The notes below the pieces were generated by a model. That model was given only the letters and a program-made list of their open reading frames with translations. It did no database searches and was not told the origin of the DNA. The position numbers and the translations under genes were made by a program. Below, in pieces: positions 44,040 to 54,800 of a stretch of 64,000 nt of DNA. The stretch comes from Rhynchopus sp. YZ270_cl-10. Lineage: Eukaryota > Euglenozoa > Diplonemea > Diplonemida > Diplonemidae. The stretch is from contig OZ037931.1 of assembly GCA_964035575.1 (NCBI GenBank), forward strand, positions 505,567-569,566. Reading direction: 5' to 3'. Numbering within the stretch: position 1 is the stretch's first letter; every line of letters starts with the position of its first letter.

Positions 44040-44285
44040 GCTGAGAATAAGCTGGGTCCCGGGTCCCGGGTCCCGGGTCCCCATCACCACGACCTAGTAT
44101 GAGCAATGACAAGGGGGTATGACTAGTTACATGACAAGACTAAATAATGACAAGACATGCGTTAGGTCCTGTCATTTGACAGGGGTCTTGTCATTATTTA
44201 GTCTTGTCATGTAACTAGTCATGCACCTTGTCACATGACTAGTCATGGGTGGTAACTAGGTCGTGGTGCAAGTCTTATTCTCAGC
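44040..44285. mobile_element. 246-bp palindromic element with GACAAGAC words, TA target
   Basis: The ends GCTGAGAATAAG and CTTATTCTCAGC are flanked by TA. Inside, GACTAGTTACATGACAAGAC and its complement form arms around a centre near 44170. GACAAG words are iterated, and a short GGGTCCC tandem stands at the left. Confidence 0.85.
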
Positions 44286-45106
44286 TATGAGGGGGAAGGG
44301 GGGGTTTTTTGACTTGAGGTGAAACAAGCGGAGGAAAAATTGTTTAAATGTAGGTCAATTCGGCAGGTGGTGGGTGGGGTAAACATAAAACTCTTTGAAA
44401 CAAATACGAAGAAAATGAGGGCAAATAAAGGTGACATTAGAGTCACATAGACTGTGGGAAGGAGACGATGTGGGGAGGCAAGGGGGATTTTTTTAAAGGT
44501 GTTTCCCAATATAAAGATGATTTACTTACATCAGTTGCCCCACCACTGCGCTATACAGCCACACTTTTGTTTTGCACCGCCCTCATTCTCTTTACGGTAC
44601 GGGCAAGTCATTAGGTTTCCTTTTTACATCTACTGTTGTAGGCTGCAGGGTTGTTATGCTTTCATCCGGATGGCTGGCATCGTACAGTGGGTCAATCAGA
44701 GGTGCCTGCATCAGGGGGGTTTTTTTTAGGTGACTAAGCACGAGAGGCTTAGGAACATCTTATAAACTTTTCTTTTTTGGAAAAATCACGTGTCGCAACA
44801 GAATATATCCATGCCACGCCCACCCCCTCCGCCCAGCTTACTTCCATTTCGCGGTCTACGTTGAGAGGTCCTACTCCCGCTACCGCTCGTCAGTCAACGA
44901 AACGGGTATAATTGGAACACAAGGGAGCAACTCCTTGTGCGAAGTAAGTGACTCGGCTTTTTTTTTTTTTTGGTCACCTGCCCCACCAACCCCCCCACCC
45001 CCACAACAGGCACCCAACAAACTCCCCACCCCCGCCCCCTATACACACAAAACATTTTTTTTTGATATTCTACTTTGCTCCCCCGTTTTTCTCTTTTTTT
45101 TTTGGA

Positions 45107-46093
45107 ATGAGGGGTGAGGTGGAGCAGATGGGTGGGGTGGGGGTTTGTGTATCTGGGGCAAGCCCGAGCACTAGCACCACCGCCACCACCTCTCCACCAC
45201 ACGGCTGGGCCGCCGTTCCTGCCATTTCCTCATCCTCTCCGTTGACGGATCCGATCGTCACTTCGGTGACAACGTCGTCACGGTTTGGGCTTTGCGCAGG
45301 GACTTCGAGGTCCGCATCATCACGCACCGCATCATCACGCACAGCAACATCATTTAGTTCAACCCAAGACATCACAACCGCCCCACCGTCCCCACAACCA
45401 GAGGACCCCACCCCTGAAGCCGAACCCACTACCAGCGTCCCCGACGCGCCAAAACGGCTTCATTTCGCAAAAGGGTGTGCAACGTATATGGAATACTGCA
45501 GGCGCTTTGCTACCTCCGCCTCGAAGACAAGAGAGTCTCCCAAAAAAAGTACGCCAAAAATGACGCATGACCCTAGACTAGGTGTTCTCGAAGACGTTCT
45601 GCTTGTCTTATTAGAGGAGCATTGCGAGGAGGCGTTAGAAGAAGAAGGGGTGATAATGGAAAGCGACCCGGATTTGGAGAGGTACGGTGTGGATGTGTTC
45701 GATGTGGTGCGGCCGCCGCCGTTGTCGATGGGGAAAATGCTGTTGAGGCTGGAGGAGTACGCGCGGTGCTCGTACGCAGTGTTTTTGACGGCAGGCATTT
45801 ATATGGATAGAGTCTCCAAGCGGGTTAGGTTTTCGCCAAGGAATTTCCAGGTAATTTATCTGGCGGCCTGTGTGTTGGCGCTCAAATGGTTGGAAGATTG
45901 TGGACACACAAACCGGCATTACGCGGATGTTGCTGGGATTGATGTTGCGGACTTCAACGATGTAGAAGCAGCGCTTCTTTTTGAATTGGAGTGGGACCTC
46001 CAAGTGCCACAATACATCTACCAAAAATACGACACAACCCTCAGAAGACACAGACTCTGGCCTGATGGAGTTGCCTCAGGGCATATTGCATGA
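45107..46093 (+). CDS. Pho80/PCL-type cyclin, 328 aa
   Basis: The start is the ATG at 45107 (MRGEVEQMGGVG); in-frame sequence upstream is poly-Phe/Pro from T- and C-runs. Residues 1-130 are Ser/Thr/Pro-rich. The cyclin box is about 196-300: PPPLSMGKMLLRLEEYARCS, FLTAGIYMDRVSKRVRFSPR, NFQVIYLAACVLALKWLEDC, HTNRHYADVAGIDVADFNDV and EAALLFELEWDLQVPQYIYQ. The pattern (YMDR, LA-LKWLED, NRHYADVAGI, N-VE-LFELEWDLQV) is that of P/U-type cyclins, which activate Pho85- or CRK-type kinases. Which kinase it serves is not shown. Neighbours are unrelated. Confidence 0.88.
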   Translation: MRGEVEQMGGVGVCVSGASPSTSTTATTSPPHGWAAVPAISSSSPLTDPIVTSVTTSSRFGLCAGTSRSASSRTASSRTATSFSSTQDITTAPPSPQPEDPTPEAEPTTSVPDAPKRLHFAKGCATYMEYCRRFATSASKTRESPKKSTPKMTHDPRLGVLEDVLLVLLEEHCEEALEEEGVIMESDPDLERYGVDVFDVVRPPPLSMGKMLLRLEEYARCSYAVFLTAGIYMDRVSKRVRFSPRNFQVIYLAACVLALKWLEDCGHTNRHYADVAGIDVADFNDVEAALLFELEWDLQVPQYIYQKYDTTLRRHRLWPDGVASGHIA

Positions 46094-46224
46094 TGTTTTT
46101 TTTTATAGGGTATTTTTTTTTCAGATGTAAACCACGAAAAATGGATGGTGTGTTGGGAAAGGGGGTCCACCTCCTTGGTACGCCCTGGTGTACCAAGGTA
46201 CACGAGAGGGCTTTGTATTTAGTC

Positions 46225-47573
46225 CAGGGTAGATCCTTATTTTCGCTAAAAACGCTAAAAATCCCAGATTTATTTTCGTTTTTTTCCTTTTTTTTTCTCT
46301 CCCGTTTTTGAAATTTTTCCGCGCAGGCCTGACGCTAACTTTCAGGTTTTTGGGAAATCGTGGGAGTTATGGTTTGTCCAGCGAGCGGAAAAATTGAGTA
46401 ACGGTCTAAAAAAAAATCCAACAAGCAGGTTGACTGTACTGAGGCAGAATAGTGGTGTTTTTTTACACATCTCAGCTGTCGTAGAACTAAACCCCAGGGG
46501 ATAATATAGGTTTTGGGGGTTTTCGCTGAAACTCGGTCGAGCCCAACCCAGCTCGTTAGGGCCTCCGGCGGAATGTGAGAATTCCTCGGTTATCCCACTG
46601 CGGAGTTCGGCACTGTATTGATAATTGCACCAGGCACCTCAGTATATTTACAAAAAGAAACGGCGGTCGTGGCACCCATGGCGAAGCCACGGTACGCAAC
46701 ATTTCTGAAAATGTTGCCATAAAACGGCACTGTCGTTGGTAATTATCAACAGTTACTGTAAATTTTACTTCCAGATTTTGCTGAAACGAAAGTTTCTGGC
46801 GAAGCCACGGTACGCAATATTTCAAAAAAAATGCGCTCAAAATTGCACATTTTTACTGCCAAACTAGTCATGGGAAGGGTGTGTTGCAATCTTGCGCCGC
46901 AGGCACACGGTACGCTACTTTTTTCCTTTCGCATGCTTCCTTTTCCTTCGGTATTTGACCAATTAAATCGCATTCTGGCTGTGACCCTTGTCGGACACTG
47001 CGCCCTCTGACAAGGGTAATACTTTCTAGAAGCATTCTGAAAAAAAGTGGTAGTGCCCGGCATTAGCAAGAAAATTTTCAAAATTAAATAGGTAGTGCCA
47101 ATGCACCAGCAGTTTGGGTAGGCGAGACCGCATTGGGTGAACCTCCGCGAGCGCAGCGAGCGGAAATTTTTTTCCGCAGTTTTTGGGAAAAGTTCAAAAT
47201 CCCACCAAAAATAAAGTTGTGGAAATAGTAATTGTGTTCTTCAAAAATATGCTTCAAAATTGTCTTATGCAAGGCGACACTGATAATTGACACTCATTGG
47301 TCCTTGTCTTATGAAGTGAAGACAAATATTAAAGGGGCATTGGCGGGCCGAAGGCCAGCCAAAAAAACGGTAGCGAACTTTTACTTTTTTTCCTTTCGGT
47401 TTCCCCCTTATTTTGACTTTCCGGATCGATTGCGGACCGTGGTGGTGCCACTCTGTGGCTGGAAATTAGTAGGTAACCAAAAAAATGAGCCAGAGAAAAA
47501 AGGAAAAAAAAAAAGGAAAAAAAAATAAAAAATCTCAAATCCTTATTTTCACTTTCGCTAAGGATCTACCCTG
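46225..47573. mobile_element. hAT-like non-autonomous transposon, 8-bp target duplication
   Basis: ATTTAGTC stands at 46217-46224 and again at 47574-47581. The ends CAGGGTAGATCCTTA and TAAGGATCTACCCTG are perfect inverted repeats. An 8-bp duplication with CAGGG-type ends is typical of hAT. No transposase frame is seen. The interior includes an arm of the 33919 element (46670-46935) and one CGCTCGC unit (47145). The insertion split a GAGAGGGCTTTGTATTT mini-repeat whose T-tract lies beyond the right end. Confidence 0.9.
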
Positions 47574-48169
47574 ATTTAGTCAAGCTTTTTTTTTTTTTTT
47601 TTTTTTGGGAGGGCAATATTTAGGGGGGGGGGGTAAAAGGGGGGGATAACGACTCCCTACGAGTCCATTATTGGATTTCTTTGGGTGTGTAATACACACT
47701 GTATGCTGAATTGGAGAAAAAAATGGAGGGGAAAAGATGAGTTGTTTTTTTTTTATAAAGAATACTTTGCTGCTATTCGTTACGTTGGTTGGTTGAGGGG
47801 GGAGGGGGGGGAGTGGGGTTATTGTCTTTTTGTTATTATTATTATTTTTTTTTGAAATTGTGTGCTTTTTGTGTCCTGATTTTTCCCTTCATCAGGTCCT
47901 TTTCTTTTTGCACGTCTTCGCCTTTCATACCATCGTCAACTCATAATATTGTTTTACCACATCCCACCTCCTCCTGTAACCCCTTCATCGTGTGCATGTC
48001 TGTGCAAATAAAAAAATTCTCGCGTTTATCCGTGGCTCGTCGCCCGCATAAAACCAAGATGTCGTATATGACGTCAGAAGGTGGAATAAAAAAATGGGGT
48101 ACTGTACTACAAAACTCTGGGAGTAAAAAAGTGTCAACAAATAATGTCGTTTCCCTCACCCTCCCCTTC

Positions 48170-48325
48170 CTGTTGTTTGATGTGCGTTGACGCTTCCACA
48201 TATACGATCTCTCAGCTGTTGGGTGGTGGTGTTTGCGGAGTACGGTTGAGGGGTGGGTGGGTGAACCCGACGTTGACACTTTCCGCTCACAAAGTAGTGT
48301 GTGCGTTATTTAAAAAAAAACTAGT
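48170..48325 (-). repeat. dispersed repeat, inverted copy at about 60040-60300
   Basis: GCGTTGACGCTTCCACA, CTGTTGGGTGGTGGTG and the AGTAGTGTGTGCGT part appear here. Their complements appear in matching order between 60045 and 60275, where an extra block of about 90 bp near 60115-60190 separates the two parts. The nature of the element is unknown. Confidence 0.7.
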
Positions 48326-49534
48326 GGAGTTCATCCTCGGGTGTCTACACTAATACAACCAAGCTTTCAAAAAAAGAAGCACGCTTTTTGTTACATTTCC
48401 GAGCCGATCCCATCGTGGGGCCAATTCGAAAAAAGAAAAAGAAAATGGCCAAAATTTTAGCACTTCAAATTTTCATTATATTTTGCCTGTGCTCTTATAA
48501 ATTATAAGGCATATAGAAAACGTACCTGAAAAGGGGTCCCCACTGCTCAAAAATCCTGAAAAATCCTGCATGTTGGCAAACCATTGTTGTCATTTCACAA
48601 AGATTAATTTTTCTGCTGAGCCCCCCTCCATCTCCCCCCCCCCGTAAAGGCAAATAAATACCAACAATTTTGATCACTATTCCTACGCAAAACATCTCGC
48701 TTTTTTAAAAAAAAGAAAAAAGGGTGACTAATCAGACTAAGCAAATGCCTTAGGATTAGCACCAAATATTTTTTTTACCCTCTTTTTTTTTCTGATATAA
48801 CGAAATCCTCTCACACCCAAAACTACCTCCCTTCTTCCCTTCTTCCCTTCTTCCCCAAAATCAGAACGAAAGCCTGGCAAATACAAACACCACGTATTCC
48901 TGCCTCAGAAGAATTTACCTTTTTTTTTTAATAAAAAAAAAAATAAACAGATACAGTGTCAACGCATTGATTGGTATCAGGGGTTTCTTGTGTGGAAAAG
49001 GTGTGTTTACATTATTTTTTTCAATTTTTTTGTGTTTTTTTTCTCGAAGCTTTTTTTTTTTCCCTTCAAAATTTTATTAAGTTCAGTGAAAATGGCTGGA
49101 GTTGCCCCCAATATATGAAAAGGGCAACTGTTTTTGCACAGTTTTTTTTTTCCTTCTTCTTTTTCTTCCAACGATTTCAAAATAAGAAGTGGTGTATCCT
49201 TCTTTTGTGGATCTCATCCTGCGTCCACAATACAGTTTTCAAAAAAAAAAAAAAAAATTCAATTTTTCTAGTAAAGGAAATCATTTACCGCACCTCTCTC
49301 CACAGCAACAGACAGAGAGAGAGGTGCACGGACCCAGGCCCACCTGATAACAATTAAACTGCCGGGCCATACATCGTTAGTGTGGTTGGCAGTTTGAGGT
49401 AAGACGGTGTGATAATAAAACCAGGGTATTCTTTTGTGTGTGTGTGCACGGTATATTCCTCTTTCAAAGTGTTCTTTTTATTGTATTTTCGTCCTCTCTC
49501 TTTTTTTTTCTGTTCCAACAAGATTATTTGTTTT

Positions 49535-49566
49535 CGACCGAGCTGCGTTTTAGCACGTTTCAATTA
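49535..49566. repeat. GACCGAGCTGCGTTTTAGCA repeat
   Basis: GACCGAGCTGCGTTTTAGCA plus CGTTTCAATT occurs here, near 7250 (GACTGAGATGCGTTTTAGCA) and near 61785 (CGACCGAGTTGTGTTTTATC). A T-rich tract follows each. GTGCGTTTTAGCAC-type pairing gives a small hairpin. Confidence 0.75.
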
Positions 49567-49692
49567 TTCTTTGTTTGATCCGAAAAGACCTGCAGGCAGT
49601 GCTTGGTAGCAAATGGAACACCCTATCTATTTTTTTGGAGGGGGTAGGGTAGGTCAGATCTGTTGAGTGTCCAAAAAGAAAAAAATGCCTTA

Positions 49693-50907
49693 CTGGGGGG
49701 GAGCTAATACAAGTACCGGGTACTTGTATTGAGCGGGTAAAACTAATAGATCCGGGTTTTTCAAAAATAAAAAAGGTGATGGGGGTACTTGTATTAAAAA
49801 CTTTTTCCCTGTACATTTTGTATGGGGGGGAAATAATTTTTTTTGTATGGGCCAACTCCTTAGCAAAAATCCGAAAAATCGAGAAAAGAGAAAAGGTGTG
49901 AAGCAGGCTTCGCGCTAACTTTTGGAAAAAATCTGAAAAATCATGTTTCGGGCCCAAAAAAAACGCACCTCAAATAGTTGCGACGGGTAACGTCTGGGGT
50001 GAAAAAACAGTATTTTGTGGCATTTCTGAGACAATCCCGCGCTGTGGTGGGGCATATTCGGGAAAATGGACAAAATTTTAGTGACTTAAATTTCCCCAAA
50101 ATATGAACCCAGACTCCTAAACAAGGGGCATTTTCAGTCTGAAAACCCAATTTCAGATGAAATTGTGGTGTTTTTGACGGGAACAGGTAGCGCCGCAGGT
50201 GCACGGTACCCAACTTTTTTCGTTTTTTTCTTTTCTCTGGTTTCTTTTGATTGCGCGAGCTGATTGCTCTCCACGGTGGGGTCACATGTGGGTACAAAAA
50301 CACTCTAAAGTACCCTTACTATGAAATATGAGATTCTCTGGTTGGTAAAGAAACCCCGGTTTGCAAAAAACGCACCACAAAAATATCCAAAAATCCCGGG
50401 CCAAGGGCCAACAATTAGCGCAAAGCCTGGCACCGAAATAGAAAAAAAAAATTCTCGATTTTTTGTGGGTAAAAATTGCTGGGAAAATTTTTTTGGCACC
50501 ACCTGCTAAGAAAAACGTACACAAAAGTGGGACGTAAAACGCGCAAAAATAATAAAAAAACGCGCAAAATAATCAAAAAATGTTTTTAATAAAAAACGTC
50601 ACAAAAACGTAACAAAAACGCGCAAAAAAACGTACTAAAACGTACCAAAAACACAGAGCAAAAATATTATTTTTGCTGTAATGTTGTATTAAAAAGTGAT
50701 TATTTTGATTATTTTTGAAAAACGTAGGACGTTTTTGTGTTTTTTGTACGTTTTTTGCGCGTTTTTTGCGCGTTTTACGTACGTACCAACATGTATGGTA
50801 CTTGTATTAAAAATATAAATTAATTTAAATCGAAAAACCCGGGGGGTACTTGTATTTGCAGGGGTACTTGTATTACCCGGGGGTACTTGTATTAGCCCCC
50901 CCCCCAG
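49693..50907. mobile_element. 1.2-kb inverted-repeat element with GGTACTTGTATTA words, TA target
   Basis: The ends CTGGGGGGG and CCCCCCCCAG are next to TA. GGTACTTGTATT words occur in both orientations at 49705-49790 and several times at 50795-50895. An inner set AAAACGCGCAAAAA and ACGTACC forms a second inverted region (50530-50785). No transposase was recognised. Confidence 0.85.
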
Positions 50908-51872
50908 TAATGATAACTTATCTGGTGCTCCTGAAATAAAAAATACCAAGTACGCAACAACTACGCACTTAGTACGCAACAAGTACGCAATATAGGGTAT
51001 TCCTGTATTTTATTTTTTGTGCACAAAGTGCGCAACAAGTACGCAAAATGGGGTTATCAGGAGTACCATTATCGGTCTTTTTTGGGCGACGAGGAGTACG
51101 ACTTATGTTGACAACTATACTGTTGCAACAAATTTATCGAAGAACGAAAAGAAGAATAAGAACAGTGGAGATTGCACCAACTGTGGCAACACAAACCGAG
51201 GCAACTACACTACTCCAACAAATTATCAGAAGAAAAAAAAGAAAAAAGAAAAAAAAAAAAAAACGAAACGAAAACGGAGATGAAGGTGAGGAGGTGACGT
51301 CTGCTTTGTCCATCTCTGCCAGAGAACACCCCATACCATACCATACCAACATAAGTTAAAGATGTGTGTGGATGTGGTCGCGCGGGTGGTTATTTTTTTT
51401 TGGGGGAAAATGACTGTGTACCTGCGTACAGTTTTCTTTGTTTGGAACTTCAAAAAAAAATTAACTGATCCGATAAGGTGTGTGGAAACCAACCACAACA
51501 AAAACAACGAATTAAAAAAGAACGGGATGTGCTGTGAAAACCCCGCGCCCGATTTTTCGAAACCGCCATAGGCGCTTTTGATGGTGTGATCGAATACGAG
51601 TTTTGGTCTGTGGATTTTTGTGTTCCTTCCGCATTTTACTTGTTTTCTTCCCTTTTGTCACTAAGAAACATCGGATATGATCTTGCCAACTCCCCCTTCC
51701 CTTTTTGTGATTTTGGGAAAACCCTCTTTTTTTTTTTTTAAAGAACCCGTTTTCCCTACCAACCTCACTTTTTAAAAGACTGTTTTTATTCTTATTTTTG
51801 TACGTTCCGTCGTTTTTTTCCCCCCCTTCTTTCCTGTCCTTTTTGTTCTTCCTTTTTTTTAACCTTTTTTTC

Positions 51873-54800
51873 TTGCACACACGAAGTGTGATTGGAAACT
51901 AAACATATTTAAAACCAACGATAGATCTGTCTTTACGCTTTTTCCTTTTGAATCCTCCCCCTCATCCATTATCATGTGCGTCATAGGCAAAGAGCCTAAA
52001 TGGCTGCGGTCAACGAAAAATTTTTTAACTTCGTTACCGAATAAATATGGCACGGAGGAGTAGGACTCGTGCGCGGGGTGGCAGGGGACGAGGAGGAGCA
52101 CGGGTTGCCGTCGTGCAGTGCGTCGCAGGAGCAGTTGGGCCCTCGCTGACGCACCCTCCGCTGCAGTGTGGCTTGAGGCCCTGTGTGTGGGTACGACGCT
52201 GGAGAAGAGCGCGTGCACCACCATTGCGTCCTGCTTTCCCGACATTCGGAGCGCCGCCGAAGATGTACGCGCCTCCACCACCGCCCGCGCTCCCGAGGAG
52301 GACGGAGGAGGACGATGGGCCTGATGTTGTGCTCCTGTACGGGGAGGCAACGATTGTTTTGGATCGCCGCTTTGTGTCTGCTCCCGCCGAACGCGCTGAG
52401 GGGGAGCTGGCGGAGATCTCCCGTGCTAGGTTGGACCTGGATGCCCTAACGGCGATGGACTCTCAAGGTCTTCTGACAGGAGTCCTCGACGTGATCCGGT
52501 CCCCCGAAGCCTTCACGGCAGCCCTCACCGAGGAGGGCCGAAAAGTCCTGGAGTCGTCAGTCCCGGTAAAGAGAGGGACTTCCAGGCATATGCTGCGCCA
52601 CTGGGGGAAGCTGCAGAAGTGGGGTGTGATGTCTCGGTCTGGCGAGCAGAAGGTGATACTTCCCGCCTTCACCGTGCCGAAGAAGGTGCGGGGACTGAGG
52701 CTGGTCTGCGACGGTCGGAAGCTGAACCGCCTGATGCGTGACCCCCCTCCCATGTATCTACCTTCCATACATAAGGTAGTGAAGAGGTTTCTGGACAGTG
52801 CGTACGTGGTGCAAGCTGATGGGCGGAGCTGGTTTTACCAGTTTCCGCTGGCAGATGGTGTGGACGATTTCTTTGGAGTGAACCTGGCAGGTGCACGCGG
52901 ACCCTTTGTGAGGGCAAAGCTCAACGTGCTGTGCATGGGGTGGAGTTGGGCGCCGTGCATCGCGCACCGCTCGGCTATGGTGTTGCTGCCAGAGGATGAA
53001 GGGATACCTTGGGTGGACAACTTCTTTGTCGTGGGCAATACCTTGCAGGAGGCAGAGAGGCGCTACTCTTCGTTCCTCCGACGCGCTGAACGTGTCGGTG
53101 CCGAGCTGAATGACGACGAGGGAGAGGGAGTGCCTAGGACGAACTTTTGCGCTTTGGGCCTGGAGTTTGACTTGGCGAGTTCCCCAAGACGGTACCGTGC
53201 TGCCCCTGACTGGATTGGGAAGTGTGTGGAATCCCCCGTTCTCAGTGCGGTGTTGAAAGACGACTGCACTGCCCGGGATTTCTACAAAGTATTGGGAGGT
53301 TTCGTGTGGTTTTTGTATTGTACCAAACGGAATTTGTGTTATTACCGTGATTCTCTTTCTTTTCTGCGGCGTACCGCGTCTTTACTTGCTATTGACCCAC
53401 AAAAGTGGGATGTTCAACTTTTTATCCCCCCATCTGTTATCTCAGAATTCACAGGCATAGTGTCTGTGATGCGTTGTAATGACTGGATTGTAGACCAACC
53501 AGAGAGACCCACCGTGGTGACTTGGTCAGATGCCTCGGACCGCGAGTGGGCTGCTTTAATAGAATCTGAGTTTTTCGAACCTGTTGTTCAGGGTGTGTTT
53601 CCAGATCCTGAGAAACATCACATATACCTGAAAGAGCTATACGCTGCTTGGCTAGCCGTTCGGTTAGCGGCCGCAAACCACCCTAATCATGAAGTGTCTC
53701 TTCAGGTCGACAACGCCGCTGCAGTGGCAGCTATAAACAAAGGTCACAGCAAGAATTATCTAGCTAACGAGCTGCTGTGTGCGATTTTTGACACTGCAAA
53801 GACAGCAAACATGTGTGTATCCGCCACGTGGGTGGACACTTTAAGTCAACGTGCTGACGAGTTCACTCGCGGGACGGTGGCCCCCACGATGGTGTCACTC
53901 CCCCCTGTGCTCAAAGAATACGAGAGTGTGGAGGCAATGTTTTGTCAATAATTGTTTTGTTTGTTATGGCGCGTGCTGGCTTTGCTCAGTGCCCCATGAG
54001 TTTTTATATTTTTCCCCTGCCCACGGGGCGACGAAGGGATGTTTATTGTTCATCAACATTTTATCGCTGGTGCGTGCTGACTCTGCTTGGTGCCCCATGC
54101 ATTTTATTTTACCTTCCCGCTCACGGAACGACGAAGGGTTTTGTTATTGTTATCATTTTCTCGCTTGGAGCGTGCTGACTCTGCTTGGTGCCCCTTGTGC
54201 TTTTTACTTTTTCCCCTGAAGGGGTGTCAATGTTCATCAACACTTTATCGCTGGTGCGTGCTGACTCTGCTTGGTGCCCCATGCATTTTATTTTACCTTC
54301 CTGCTCGTGGAGCGACGAGGGGGTGTTCCTTGTTCATCAACCTTTTATCGCTGGTGCGTACTGACTCTGCTTAGTGCCCCATGTACTTTTTACCTTTTCC
54401 CCTGAAGGGGTATTTATTGTTCATCAACACTTTATCGCTGGTGCGTGCTGACTCTGCTTGGTGCCCCATGCATTTTATTTTACCTTCCCGCTCACGGAGC
54501 GACGAAGGGTTTTGTTATTGTTATCATTTTCTCGCTTGGAGCGTGCTGACTCTGCTTGGTGCCCCTTGTGCTTTTTACTTTTTCCCCTGAAGGGGTGTCA
54601 ATGTTCATCAACACTTTATCGCTGGTGCGTGCTGACTCTGCTTGGTGCCCCATGCATTTTATTTTACCTTCCTGCTCGAGGAGCGACGAAGGGGTGTTTC
54701 TTGTTCATCAACATTTCATCGCTGGTGCGTGCTGACTATGCTTAGTGCCCCATGCATTTTATTGTTTGCCTTCCCGCTCACAGTGCGTCGTAGGAGTGTT

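Larger units (their letters stand above)
42808..45106. other. 2.3-kb gene-free region with mini-repeats and one small element
   Basis: A GGTGACTAAGCGCGAGAGGC hairpin (43265) and a GTGCCTGCGTCC repeat (43308) stand side by side. They are followed by a CCTTCTATTCAG palindrome (43391), a TAGTGGAGCACACTC repeat (43760) and another ACGAGAG hairpin (44730). No supported gene. Confidence 0.5.
47574..51872. other. 4.3-kb gene-free region
   Basis: It contains the end of the split mini-repeat, a dispersed repeat at 48170-48325, a GGAGTTCATCCTCGG repeat (48322), a hairpin (48722), a GCGTTTTAGCACGTTTCAA repeat (49535), an inverted-repeat element and a GTGGAGATTGCACC repeat (51161). No supported gene. 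Confidence 0.5.

Noticed and set aside
51161-51240. CTNCGNT reading of the 75-bp repeat as a zinc-ribbon fragment
   Set aside because: The three copies drift in frame and end in A-runs, so the Cys pair is a chance reading of a non-coding repeat.
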